From Diorhabda sublineata (taxonomy: Eukaryota > Arthropoda > Insecta > Coleoptera > Chrysomelidae), in assembly GCF_026230105.1 (NCBI RefSeq), contig NC_079478.1, forward strand, positions 29,651,653-29,715,652: a DNA stretch of 64,000 nucleotides. Reading direction: 5' to 3'. The stretch's first letter is position 1. Each line of letters opens with the position of its first letter. Positions 40,261 through 52,600 of this stretch are shown piece after piece. Made by a program: the position numbers and the translations under genes. Below the pieces are notes generated by a model, which saw nothing but the letters and a program-made list of their open reading frames with translations, was not told the origin of the DNA and made no database searches.

Positions 40261-43200
40261 AGTGTCAATGTGATTACATCAGAAAGTTTCAATCGTTTTC
40301 GGCTCAAGATAACCAGGATTATATATCAATTTTGTCGTTCCATGAAAAGTGTAGGCAATAGAAACTAGTGCATTTACCTTGCACAAAAATAAAATATCCA
40401 TACGTTTATAGCATTCCGAGTGATTTGTTTTCAATGAACTCATCGTTGCTCTCAGAAAACGAAAGAAAGATTTTTCTAATTTCCTTTCAGTTTGAAAATA
40501 AATTTGAAATATTGAAAGAGACACAGAAGAAAAAATTTGAATTATTTCACCTTTTCAGTTTGAAATACAAATTTCAAATTTATGTCTACAAGATTCTCAG
40601 GAAGGACTTAAACCGGATATTTCATTCCGTGACAAATAATTTTCTATTTCGAGTTCTCTATTAAAAGTTAATATTATATTCCAGTCTTGTCAGTTGACTC
40701 TGTTTTCAACGAATTCACCATAAACAAAGTGACACTCCATTTCATTTAGAAGTTCAAAAGTTTGGGATTAAAAACGGCGTAGCCAGAAAATTACCTTTAT
40801 TATTCAATTCTAACTTTTTCTTTTGGTAACCGAAAGTTCTACTGCTACGAAGATGGAACAGCAGATCCGGTTAGAGTTTCAGAAAAGCATCTCTAAAACT
40901 GAAAGGGACAAATGCTATAACAGGTGATATGGCAAAATACGGTGCATTTGCAAATAAAACAATGCTATTTGAAATGTCACTTGCTAATGATTTGAAATTA
41001 GTAATAAAATTCGATTTTTGTAGTAATATAACAAATAAAATAGGTCAAAGATAAATACCTGGATTAACAACAGCAGTACCTAACATTCAATTCTATTCAT
41101 CCAGTTATAAATAGATCTTTTCAAGTATACAGTGTGTAATATAAGTTTGCACTTAATAATCATTCTGTTCAAATGGATTGTTCAAGGTATATAAGTGCAA
41201 CCGTTCTCTTCAGTTGCTTAAGTTTGACCATTATCTACTGATTTATTTTGTTTCAAGTGTTTCATCATGTTATCACGACTGTGTAAAAAATTCTTCAATG
41301 TTGAAGAGAAAATGGGACTTTGTTTGCGCACATGTTGACAATATCACAAAATATTTATACAAAGGCGCGGATGAATTGAATTTGAAAATTATATCGCATT
41401 CTTATTAATTTTTATCCAATCATAAATGATTGAGAGATGATAGATGTCATTTTTGTTCATTATTTCATTTTATTATTAAAAATTTCAATTAAAATTGTTT
41501 GTTAGTGGTACTTTTTAGCAAGAATAAGTAGGGTAGTGATCATTGTGTTATAGTTTGTAATTTTGGTGTCGAGATTGACATTGCCATTGTCAAGTGACGT
41601 GAAATTGTTTATTAAGTTCAGCAGTTTGCGCAAAGTAAAAAAACGTCTTGCTGAGTCAACAGAAAAACATATTATATCTATTGATTACATTCTAATCAAG
41701 CCTCAATTCATTTTGAAATAATCAATTTCATTGTAGGAAAATCTAAAATGATTTTACAACCTTCTACAACTCTTGATACTAGATATCTAGCCTCCCTCTC
41801 TCTGTATCAAGTCCTCTTTCCAAAATCCCTTAATTAATTCGGCGCTTTTCTTTTTTTGTGGGTTTTCTTCTTCTCAAAGCCGATCGATGTCTTCGTCTGT
41901 AGATATCTTCCAGTATTCAATGTTTAGCTTTTATGATCTGCTGTTCACGAATAGCATAAAAAACCAAAAAATTCAGGAAACAGAAAACAACAAAGCTTTA
42001 GTTAGAACGTAGATTGATTCACCAAAAGAATTGAGTCAAAGAGCTCTTGATTAAGCGCTTACCATTCCAATAGGAATAGTCAGCGATTAACAGCGCCTGA
42101 AACTTCATTTTCCCAATGTATATAATAAGGAAAATGGAAAATGAGGTACTAAAGGTACTAAAATATGTTAGTGAACTGATAAGCGATCATTACCTGGGCT
42201 CCCAAGAGCATAATAATAGTACATTATTCATTAAGCTAGTAATAACTATTACTTGCGAATGGAACACTATATCTACAAACATCTGGAAAAAAATGTGAAC
42301 AAGATAAATATACTTAATAGTAATATTATTATAGTTATTGAAAATCACAGGTGGATCTGTCATTTTATAAGTAGTACTTCCTTTTGTAGTAGTGCTTGTG
42401 ATATTATCAACATTCTCTGTGCTACAGTTATTCTTGTTAATTACTCTCATAATTGTTCTTCTCCTTGTTATTTATATTGTTATCGATGTAACCGTGTGGA
42501 GTAAGGATCTTTTAATAGAAATACAACAATTTTGTTTGCCCATAGCAGCTAACTCAATTATGCCAACTATAAGTGCATTTATCATGGTTGCAATGAAAAT
42601 TATCCTCTACTGATTTCGTAAGAATCCATAAAAACGAGTTGCTACAGCATCCTCGGATAGTACTTGCGCCAAAATAATGCCTTATGATTCAATTATGACT
42701 TGACTTTTGACGATGGAATATAATTCCTTCAATCCCTTCATTGCTTATCAATATTGTCTTGCTTATTCAAATATTATGTGATGGTTGTAGACGAATTTTT
42801 TCAAGTATGTTCGAACAAGTGAAAAGTCACTTTGACATATTGTAACGTTCATTATTACCTTCAAGTGGTTCACAGAATGAACGCGAACATGACACGCTCT
42901 AGACGTTCATAAATATAAAAGCCAGTTAACTTGATGAGAAACGGTGATATTGCACATGACTCCGCTCGTACGGGCTTTTGATATCGAAGTTAATCAACTC
43001 CCTACTTTTTACTCCCTGAATGTCATGAACATCAGAAATTTCCACTTTTCCAGTGTAGTTTGTACTTCCACATGGTAATTTGATAATTGTATATCGAATA
43101 ACTTGAAAAATGACTTCTCTAAGAGAAAGGCTGATGTTCGTACTCATGAATGTCCACTTATAAAACAGTCGGATTGATAAAGAAATGTTATGACAATTGA

Positions 43201-43630
43201 AATTTGGCAGAACCTAGGGAATAATTTATTAGTGGATTTTCTCAATGAAAAAATGGAGACTAAGTTTCTGACAATAATATCTGAAATCATTTAGTAGAAC
43301 CAACGGCGTTTTAGTTTCTAAGATACAATGTACTGGTTTTCTTATTGAATGATTCAATAAGTTCAAAAGTTGATCAAATAAACTCCAATTCATTCGCGTG
43401 TGTTTTGAAAGATTCCTTCGGATCTATTTCTATCATTCTATAGTCTATTTCAGAAATGTATAGAGCAATAAAATGGAGAATTCCGTCCAGTTCGGCTCAA
43501 TTTCGGTGTCGGCCATAGGTGTAGGTCTTGAAATACTTAGGTAGTTAGATTACAGTTACGTTTTGCGTTTAACAGGTACCGTTTAACCTTCTATTAGTGC
43601 CTTTGCCCAATTCCAACCCTATTTCAGATT

Positions 43631-43673
43631 CGGCTTAACCATGCGCCGTAAGGGCAATAGTGCTGTTAAGCCG
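43631..43673. repeat. 9-bp inverted repeat ahead of DETW copy 3
   Basis: CGGCTTAAC (43631-43639) and GTTAAGCCG (43665-43673) are exact reverse complements 25 nt apart. They lie just before the ATG of the transposase remnant, so they may be part of its leader or subterminal repeats. Confidence 0.5.
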
Positions 43674-43687
43674 TGAATAGCGATGAA

Positions 43688-44345
43688 ATGGCGACATTTA
43701 CACCAACGAAAAGATGTTCCAATAATTCTCCACTATCAGTGAATGAAAAACTTATCATTTTAAATTGCATAAAATACGATTACCCGAAATTTACTGTACA
43801 AGAAACTGTCGACCGATGCGATGTTCCCGAATGACTGGAGTTGGAAAGTCCACCGTTTTTAAATTATTACGGGGGAGAAAGATACTAGGCCAAGTGGAAC
43901 CTCCCAAGAAAAGTCCAGGCAGACCAGTAAAAGTCCTTGATGAAGACACCAAATTATAATTCGAAGTAAAGTTCACTCTTTTTATTTTAAAAAAGAAATA
44001 CCCACTCTAGATAAGATTTTAATGGAGTTTGGCCAGAATGACAGTTTTCCGTTGATAACTAAAAAACTTTTATGGACTACTTTGGGAATTATGAATTTTG
44101 TCTGGGAAAAGCATAAGCGTAAAGCACTTTTACTGGAAAGCAATGAAATTGTTTGCTGGCGACCAAAATACTTATAAGTATAAAGCAGTACAGAACAGAG
44201 CAAAAGAAAATCTTTTATCTTTATGAGACGTAGATTAATAAAGGATATACAGTACCAAAAATGTGGCAAGACAAAAATATAACCAGTGCTCTCCAAGCTT
44301 TCATGGAAGGCCTGTGAACGGGTATTAAGCTGCCTTCAGGTAAAA
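43688..44345 (+). mobile_element. DETW-type transposase, copy 3 (most complete)
   Basis: A start at 43688 opens MATFTPTKRCSNNSPLS, then NEKLIILNCIKYDYPKFTV. A stop and shift lead to TGVGKSTVFKLLRGRKI and PPKKSPGRPVKVLDED, a helix-turn-helix and linker. After a second break come PLLDKILMEFGQND, WTTLGIMNFVWEKHKRKALL, LESNEIVCWRPKYL, and then MWQDKNITSALQAFMEGL with KLPSG. This is the same family as copies 1, 2 and 4. The LDETW block itself is only faintly traceable between RPKYL and MWQD, and the C-terminal half with VMDNASYH is absent. It shows the family's N-terminal layout best. Confidence 0.8.
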
Positions 44346-44569
44346 AGTAATTTGTCTAATATCATAAGACTTAAACTAGTATCGACCCAGTTGGCTGATG
44401 GTGATTTGTAAAATGCCAAAGTTCTTCATTCTTGTTAAATGAGTATGACCAATATTAGGTCCGTTATTCATTTCTTCGAACATTACGATATTCGACATAT
44501 TATTATTAACGACAAAGTAAATACGGTATTGTGGTATAAAACAAAATATATTTTAATAAAGAATAATTT

Positions 44570-45430
44570 CCAATCAATTATATATTTTCCGTTTTGCTCA
44601 ATGACCTTTTATTCTGCAAAATTCGAAATAAATGGTAATCAGATATTGCCGGGTAAGGGCTGTATGGGGGATGTGGCATCACTTCCCAGCCAAGATCTAA
44701 AAGTCTCGCACGAGTTGCCAAAGATGTGTGAGACCTTGAGGCCTTTCCCATTTGAGAATTCTGTACGTTGTTCTTTGATTGCGCCACCCAGTTTCACTAA
44801 TTGTTGACAGTAAACATTAGAATTGATCGTTTGGTTCCTTGGAAGTAGCTGAAAAAACACAACACCTTTGTAATTCTACCAAACTAACGGCTTGAGCTTT
44901 TTTTGTTATCTTTAAGTTCTCGATGTGGTTTGTTCTGGTTCATCGTGTTTGTTCCAAGATTCTTTCCGAACCATGTTACTATACAAGTCCCATTTATCAT
45001 CACCAGTTATAATTCTTTTCAAGAAAGAGTCGGTTTCATTTCGTTTGAGATTCATATCGCAAATGTTGATTATTTGTGGTAAATGAATTTCTTTCATTTC
45101 ATGAGGTACCCAAATATCAAGCTTCTTAACTAGTCCAAGACATTTTAAGTGTTTTCAAATTGTTGTATGCGACACGTGTAGCTTCTTCTCAACCTCTCGA
45201 ACAGTTATAGGACGATCCTCTTCAATTATGACTTCGAATTGGTCAGAATCAACTTCAGTAGGGCGACCAGAACGTTGCTCATCTTTGAGGGACAAATCTC
45301 CGAAATAGAATTTTTTACACCAATTCCAACACATGAGCTCTGTTAGGAATCAGCACCATAAACTTCACATATTTCTATGTGAGCCGTAACAACTTTCTTT
45401 CCTTTATGGTAATGAAAAGTCCACTCCATT
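44570..45430 (-). mobile_element. Mauritiana-like mariner transposase, nearly full length but broken
   Basis: Starting at about 45430 on the minus strand, HYHKGKKVVTAHIEICEVYGADS gives the N-terminal helix-turn-helix. After decayed linker sequence comes KEIHLPQIINICDMNLKRN, then SFLKRIITGDDKWDLYSNMV and RKESWNKHDEPEQT. The first catalytic Asp is in GDDKW. Next are LLPRNQTINSNVYCQQL, and, in a different frame, LDLGWEVMPHPPYSPYPAISDYHLFRILQN, containing the third Asp in SDYHLF. GDEKW and LLKRNE-type motifs point to the mauritiana group. The QDNARPH block with the second Asp is distorted. At least three frame changes are needed to read through. Terminal repeats were not found. Confidence 0.85.
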
Positions 45431-48400
45431 TGAAATTAACCCACAACTATTAGCTTGAATAAAAATCAGGCACTACTTGCTTCTAAAGTTATGTCAATGT
45501 GACCAGTATCAAACGGTTAACTACAGCATATATAAGTTATTCTCACTGAGCTTAATATTAACGAATTCAATTGACGAATCTTAGTTTCCAACTGAGAAAA
45601 ATCAAGTGAATTTTTTCCATCTTTCTAATATACATTGTATTTTTAACGGCTGTTATTTGATATATTTCAACTGGATGTAATTCGTATTATCTATAGAACA
45701 ATACACTAAATTACGAGTATATAAGTATTTCATTTTTATATTTTCCATTAGACAGGAAATACTGAATATACTCACGCACTATTTCTCCTTTTTCCAACAA
45801 ACGGAAATCGATAAGGATGAAAGCTCACTTGAAATAAATTACATCTTTGAAAACTTTAACATAACACAGGAAATATGCTGTGCACAATTATTTTTAGTAT
45901 TTATTATTAGTTGGAGAGAGAAAGTCTTTTTTGCATTATAACATAAATAAATCATCGTGAAAGTATATATAATAGCAATAACCGGTTCTGAACTACATGA
46001 ACCCATTTTGTGACTATGGAAAAATGCAGCTTGAGTTCAAATGTGAAGCTTCAATGAAACCCCAACTTGAAAAGTAACTGTACAGTGACAAACTCAATTA
46101 GATTTATCGGCAACTGTTGACGGCTCACTCATAAATAGATTAAAATTGTTAGATGTTGATTTTGTACGAATATATCTAAAAACGGGGAGCGAGAAACAAC
46201 CGACATCATGAAGTTGACGTAAAATTCTATTAGAGTTCCTCTAACTCATCAGAAATACGTATTTACTTTAGTAAACATTTTCATCATAGTATGCAAATTT
46301 CAGAACAAGTGGGTAATGCGAAAGCTCTAATAGGGTTTGCGTTGGAATGTATGCAAAATTAACGGCGTTACTTATGGAAGGGATTTGACGAATATCCTAT
46401 TTCTTAAGATGCAATTCTAGTTTACCCGGCTTAAAATTTCCATGAACGTTTAACATAGGTAATCTGCAGCAAACACACTGCTTAAGCAATTTCCATGCGA
46501 GGTGTCAGACGAAATCCAAATTAATAATCTTGAGATTTCTGTGAAATCTGTAAAAGGAGCCCATCTTATTTTTCTATTCCAATGAAAGACACCCCTATAT
46601 CTTAGCTTTACGTGATAGTACGACTACTTCATGTACGGCGATATTCGGAAATTCAGTCAAAAAAGTTTTTCACTAGGTGGAACAACGTATCACTCACAAA
46701 ATTTTTGAACAGAGATTGTAGGAAATAAAGTTATAAGAACCATATCCTAGAACGGAACTCTCAATGGAGTACGATATTCCAGATTCTTACAAAAAAATTC
46801 GTGGCGTCATTGGACAATATATTCTAAATACTAATATTCCGAATAAGAGACATTTGATCCAATAATATGATTCGTCTCTCTCTTCATTTCACAAGACCAG
46901 TTAGTGAGTGTAGCTTAAAACAGATAGATCGTTGGAAAAAGACCACCAAAATTCTCTAAGATCACTTATTATAAGTATTAAAATGCATACATGAAGTGTT
47001 CATAAAATAACGTGATCTGCTAAAATTTATTTTCTGTTAGGCTCACAAATACAATGTTCATAATCTATTGAAATGCATATACAACTGTAAACACCGCATG
47101 ATTCTAGTTTTATTTATTTTATAGTTGAGAAAATGACGGAAACATTTTTCAGATGGGAATAATAAGAAAAAAAAATAGATTATTAATCATATTTGACTAT
47201 CATCCACGTTATAAACAGCTGATAGGGGATTGCGCATTTGCTGAAGATCTGAACAGAATAAAATAGAATGTAAATCGCGCTTCAAGCATAAAGCTTTAAA
47301 TGGACAGTCGTGAAATAGTGCTCAGATAATAATTCTTTTAGCAACAATCCAGAAAAAAGGATGCAAAAACAAATACTTCAGGTACTTCCAGGGTACAGTG
47401 AAAATTATTACCAATGTATTTGCTAGAACAAAACCATGAGAGGGATCGACTTATTACCTACATGGACTTAACGTACATGTAATCTCTGAAATCCTTCAAA
47501 TTCCTTGAACTAACAACAAAAGGTCTACGAAAGACAGTGTCGGAAGAGCAGCTGTTAGTCATAGTGTATACAAAGTGGCATAAAACATTTGTACCACATG
47601 CTTCGCTTATTTTGAATTCAAAAAGAAGTACCAAATGCACACCGCGTGGTGCTCTTGTTATTAGTAATGGTATGTGGGAAATCTAATACAGCTGGAGATT
47701 GGAAAGACGGAAATAAAGCGGTGGTTGCATTACATTATTACATCATAATCGAAATGTTAGCCTAGAATTCAGTCCAAATGTATAAGTTATGTTAAATAGT
47801 ATGAAACACCCTTCTTTATCTAGCAAAAGATGAAGTTTTACGAAAATATCTAGGATAGTATTATTAAGGTGAGTAAGTCTAAAAGGATTGTTACTTTTGC
47901 CTCCTCAATGGTTTGTATAAGGAGAAAAGGTTAGATAGCTTAAAAATGTCAACTGATGTTTTAAGCTATCACATTTTATGGAATTATAAGTATATATATG
48001 AAGTTGATAAGATTTATTCTTGTGAAATTTGAGATAGTCATATATTATCGCAATTAACTATAGTGTACTCCTTGTTCTTCCCAATAGAAATCATTTAAAA
48101 AGTTTGGAAGATTGGAAGCGATGACATAAAATACTAGTCATACAAAAATTATACAGTTTGGAAATAGTGATTCAGAAACTAAATAATAACTACCGTATTC
48201 GACACACGGTAAAAGAGCGGATGCACATTATTGAAACCGCAAAAAAATGAAAGGAATTGTTTTAAGAGACTGCATTTATAAGGTTTATAATAGTGGTCAA
48301 ATTTGGTAGTTCTAAAAAGTTAGGTATTTATTTATTGAGCAAATTTTATATCTATCAAATATAAATAGATCAGAATAAAAAAATCACATTAGACAAAAAT

Positions 48401-49049
48401 TGCAGTATTCAGAGAGCAGACTTTTTTTTAAAAAAATTGAGCTATATGAGAAATTAATATCAATTTAATATTTCATTGCAAGATGAGGCACCTACATAGA
48501 AATTTCCAAATGGTATGAAAAAGGTCCCGTTCTTGAATAAACAACCTATTGTTAATTGTTAATATTGTTATTGTTAATCCTTATTCAGAAAACAGTAATT
48601 TCAGCACTTAGTAGTCGAATGTGGTTTGAAAATAGTTTAATTATTGAAGGAAATATTTGCATAATTTTCTATCAAACATTATTTGTAACAAACTTTTTAC
48701 TTAGTTACTAAGTTAGATATAATTATTCACTGAGAATCCGCCTCACTGTTATCACTATAGAAAGTAGCTCTATAAGATCATCCACAATCCTATCTAGCTT
48801 GAATATTACATCTATCAAGACATATGCAACGCAATTATGCCAGTGAATGCTTGTCACATTCTCCAATGCTTGTATTAGAAGATTCTTACATATTTTAGTT
48901 TAAAAGTAGTATTTTTGGCTGTAACATTTGTTACTTGAGTCCAAATCAATTCATAGGGTTCCGTTAACAATGATATGGTAGCAGTACTATTTTATTACTT
49001 TTTTTTATCAGTAACATATGAATTAAATTTATCTTTATGATGCTTTATA

Positions 49050-49345
49050 TATAAAATCAGATTGTTACCATTTTTGCTTATCTTACTTTTAACGCAGATG
49101 TCGTTGTAACCTACTTTTCTGCCCTACGGCTGTGGTAAGATGCATTTTACATTACAATTACAGCACCGTCTGGCAATTTTTTTGAAATTCATAAAACCAG
49201 TTTTCAAATACCAATCCATCAATATACCCATGATAATATCCAGTTTTTTTAATTTCAAAGATTAGCAATGCATCTCTAAATGTGGAAATATGCTCAGATC
49301 CTGCATGAAGGATTATTAAACGTTTGCCTTTTCCAGCACAATTCG
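49050..49345 (-). mobile_element. DETW-type transposase, copy 4 (C-terminal half)
   Basis: The minus-strand frame from 49340 reads GKGKRLIILHAGSE, then FRDALLIFEIKKTGYYHGYI and FENWFYEFQK. After a shift, LPDGAVIVM-stop-NASYHSRRAEK follows. This matches the segment preceding and including the second catalytic Asp, and that Asp codon is now a stop (TAA). It corresponds to copy 2 at 24040-24230. The element is cut off at about 49340 where an oppositely oriented transposase remnant begins. Confidence 0.8.
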
Positions 49346-50130
49346 AAAACTTCAATTCGTCAGGCTTCAAGGCAACTCCAAATGCCTACAACCACAATCC
49401 ACAGGGTTCGTCATAAACATTTGCCTCTGTATGCCTATAATGTACAGCTGCGGCAGGCGCTATTACCAAAAGATCGACCAAAACCAAGATTTCTTGAAAA
49501 AAGTGTGTTTCAATGATGAGACCACGTTCCATGTGTCTGGTACAATCAACCGCCACAACGTACGAATTTGGGGTTCTGAAACCCCACATGCAGTAGCTTC
49601 AACGAGACATCCTAAAGATTAATGTGTGGTGTGGGCACAACAAAATCATTGGTACTTTCTTCTTCAAAGAAACCACAGTTACTGACTGCGTGTACATAGA
49701 TATGCTTAATAAATTCTTCCTTGGAATAATTACAGTCAATTGTTTACTTCCAACAGGATGGTGCACCACTACACTGGTTGACAGCACTTCACACACTTCA
49801 ACGAAACTTTATACAATCGATGGATTGGACGGGATGGCCCAACAACATGGCAACCAAGGTCTCCAGACATAACACCCCTCGACTTCTTCTTGTGGGGTTT
49901 TTTAAAGGACATTGTTTACCGGATACCAGTTAAGGACATTGATGACTTGAAACGCCGCATTACACAAGTTTTTAGTACAATCATAGGCGACATGTTACAG
50001 CATTGAGTTGTACTAAAAAAAACTTTCTTAGTTGCAGTAATACGCGCAATAGACAGAATATAAATATCTTGTTTATTTTCGAAGTTATGAATGTTTGAAG
50101 TTGTAAAGATATTTTTGGAACACCCTGTAT
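49330..50130 (+). mobile_element. DUF4817-type Tc1/mariner transposase, decayed
   Basis: The plus strand gives SKTSIRQASRQLQMPTTTI, HRVRHKHLPLYAYNVQLRQAL (helix-turn-helix), then CFNDETTFHVSGTINRHNVR and IWGSETPH. The first catalytic Asp sits in NDETTF. WCGHNKIIGTFFFKETTVTD and IDMLNKFFL follow. QQDGAP-LHWL holds the second Asp, and RSPDITPLDFFLWGFLKDIV near 49863-49920 holds the final acidic position. The reading ends LQH-stop at 50006. An ACACCCTGTAT end motif at 50117-50130 probably is its 3' terminal repeat. About four frame changes break it. The N-terminal DUF4817 domain is missing because the copy begins abruptly next to DETW copy 4. Confidence 0.85.
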
Positions 50131-50982
50131 ATCAAACGGTTGGGATTAATTACACTTTGATGCGAATTTATTTAATATAACTGACGTAGAGAGAGATATT
50201 GCTTGAAAATTAATGTTTGTATACTGTTTTTCTAATGAAAATTATAAAAATGTTCAATAACAGAGTGACATAGTTACAGAAAAAATAGTGCCAGAGTTAT
50301 GAAACTCGATGAATACTAGTCCTTTATACTAAAAAAAATGATAGTATGAATAAATATTGAGTTGAGTGGAATGGAAAATACAAAGATAATAGAAATGCAA
50401 ACTTTTCAGTTGGGATCGAATCATGGAATTTAGATGATTAGCTGATATAAGAATGTACCTTCTTTGAATAACATAGATAATGACTTATTGATAAAGCATA
50501 ATAAAAGAACAAATTTAAAAGTGAAATTTTATTGCGGTGTGTATAATCAAAATCAACAAAAAATTGCTTCGCCAACTCTATAATTTAGCAACGGCTACAT
50601 TGAAATTTCCAAGCAATTAAATTGATTCCGGCTACCTCCACAAATGTTACAACTAAATAATGTCTTGCAAGCCATTTGGGGTAGCATACCGGAACAGTTT
50701 ATTGGTAATAACAGAGAAGTTTATTGATAATAACAACAACATTTGAATGCTTTCATATGAAAAGTGTATATACATAGAGTTAGGACACGGAAATCAGTCG
50801 AAATAATTATTATAATCCAGTTAAAAGTTCTGAGTTCTATCTTGAGAAATTCGTATTTGTTCCAAAATCTGAGATCAACGATTAAACTCATGATAAATTT
50901 GCCGTTGAAACTAAATTACTACAGAAGAAATTAATGTTCTTACTTATTAGAGAAATAATCCGTTGAAGAATAAATAACTTAC

Positions 50983-51191
50983 TTATTATTGTGAGATTAA
51001 CTTTTATGTTTCTTGTTGGAGTCTGCTTGAAATCCACTCTGCAGTGATAAATACCTCCATCGCTGTCTTTAACAGTTTCGAGAGTCAATTTAGCTGGTTT
51101 ATCTTGATAACGGAAGTAACCTCTGCCACCAAGAACACTTTCATCTGCCCAATGTTTGCCTTGTTCTAAAGATTTATCTCTGGAGTCGAAC
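50983..51191 (-). CDS. Sidestep-family Ig protein, exon B (second half of Ig domain 1)
   Basis: This 209-nt exon on the minus strand lies between a TTTATTTCAG acceptor and a GTAAGT donor. It is open through 69 complete codons. It starts FDSRDKSLEQGKHWADE, continues with GGRGYFRYQDKPAKL, and carries the F-strand signature DSDGGIYHCRVDF followed by PTRNIKVNLTII. These are the most conserved blocks of the Sidestep family: the HWADE motif, a GGR.YFR strand, the Y.C.VDF cysteine strand and the PTRN..VNLT end of domain 1. The cysteine pairs with the one in exon A. The phase fits both neighbours: G completes Ser from exon A, and the final A joins TT of exon C to give Ile (NLTI-I-I-PPE). The apparent reading frame continues past the donor, but that part is intronic. 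Confidence 0.97.
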
Positions 51192-52289
51192 CTGAAATAA
51201 ATATTCAATAAATTAATATAACGAAATTTGTAATAGGAATATGAAAGGAGATGACAGAACAAAAGCTGTCTATAGTATGTGAAAGATCATATATCATAAT
51301 TGTTGGTTGGGTCAATCAATTATCCGAAATGTAATAGCGACAATTTTCTATTGGTAACTAATTTTGTGAGAAGATCCTTTTTCATTTTTCCATATTATTA
51401 CATAGTTTCTTACGTCTTCTTATTCAGTACGTTGCATAGTTGTCAGTTTTCTGGTGAATTATTAAAATAACTTTCGTTCACAACAATTGAAAATATTTAA
51501 TACAATTTGAAATGAAATTTTCTTTCTCTATGATGTAATTGAACCTCGGATCACTGGTACTTCTAAATTGATCTTTAAGACTGACTCAAAGTCTTATTCG
51601 ACGCTTTAATCATTAACTAGCTGAAATTAAAGAATTGTCGTCAAACCTAAGAGTAACTATTTTGATAAAATTGTTCTGAGTGCTCGCAAGATGGTTTTGA
51701 TGTTAGTCGTTTTAGATGATCTGCCACTGTTTCGGTCTAAGTAGCAGTCTATGTAACTGAATGGTCTAAGTATGAACTTGTTTAAATATGTTATCGTATA
51801 ACAAATTTGAAAACCAAGAATATTTTTGAAATAATAAGAAAAGGAATTAGAGTTTCTGAAGCTATCGAAAAATCTCTTAGGTCAGAGTCTCAGAAAATTG
51901 AAAAATTAAAATATAGTGGCAACAATACAAATTTGAAGAAAAATTTTATATTATAGAAAATGATCACATGTGGTAGATCAGTCATGTCTTTTTAGCGCAC
52001 TTGAAGTTCAACACATAGCTTGAAAAAAATAATAGTAAAGGAAAAGAAACAATTTTAAAATATATTAAACCTAGGCGTAAGAAAATACCTTTTCATGATA
52101 ACAAGGTTACATATGCACCAAAGACGAAGAAGATAGTAGTATGAACTTCCATAGAGAGACATATTGGTCAACTATTCCGGTACTTATCAAATATGAAGAA
52201 CTATGTTCTTGCTGCGATACTTGGGATCTCAGTATTCACAGCTGAACTAATAATTCCAAGAAAATGTGACTAGAGGTTTCGTCGCTTTT

Positions 52290-52600
52290 TTCATTGTTGT
52301 TGTTGTTGATACCACAAAAGGATTTAGGTGTTCTCCTACTTAATCAAGTCTGTCAGCTATTTCGTTCCCCTCTACTCCGGTGTTTCCCGGAATTTATTGC
52401 AGATTTCTTTTATTTTTCTTGCCTAGCTTGTTCAGCTTGCTCATACATACCCAAATTAGTGGGATAACGAACGGGATAATGATGTTTTATCAGCGATAAT
52501 TCTTTTCTAGATTCACTGGACATATTTTTCAATTGCATATATTTCCGGTCGAAAAATGCTTGATGTGTTGCACAGGCTTCTATCAAAGCTTGATTTTTTG
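52290..52600 (-). mobile_element. RNase H scrap of a non-LTR retrotransposon
   Basis: On the minus strand HQAFFDRKYMQLKNM resembles the VFQAE.YAI..C block. It is followed after decayed sequence by IPGNTGVEGNEIADRLD (about 52400-52345), a clear match to the PGH.GI.GNE.AD motif of retrotransposon RNase H; His of GH is Asn here. PKSFCGINNN matches the next block. It is related in type to the remnant at 17995-18715 but covers a partly different portion. Confidence 0.7.

Larger units (their letters stand above)
23548..50982 (-). other. Intron between Ig exons B and C
   Basis: This 27.4-kb intron is the largest in the visible part of the gene. It carries DETW-type transposase remnants (23890-24420, 43688-44345, 49050-49345), a jockey-like RT remnant (26880-27770), a telomere-unit tract (30771-30790), mariner scraps (34805-34955 and 44570-45430), a coding-like decayed stretch (39300-40260) and a DUF4817-type transposase (49330-50130). 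The stretches 24420-26880, 27770-34800, 34960-39300, 40260-43630, 45430-49050 and 50130-50982 are AT-rich. Apart from the dispersed repeat and small repeats listed separately, I recognise nothing in them. Confidence 0.9.

Noticed and set aside
42190..42613. Cluster of overlapping 73-86-codon frames
   Set aside because: The frames overlap each other on both strands, are rich in Ile/Asn/Ser from AT-rich codons and match nothing known.
42926..43147. 73-codon minus-strand frame with mixed composition
   Set aside because: It looks protein-like in composition, but I could not match it to any domain or find splice or transposon context.
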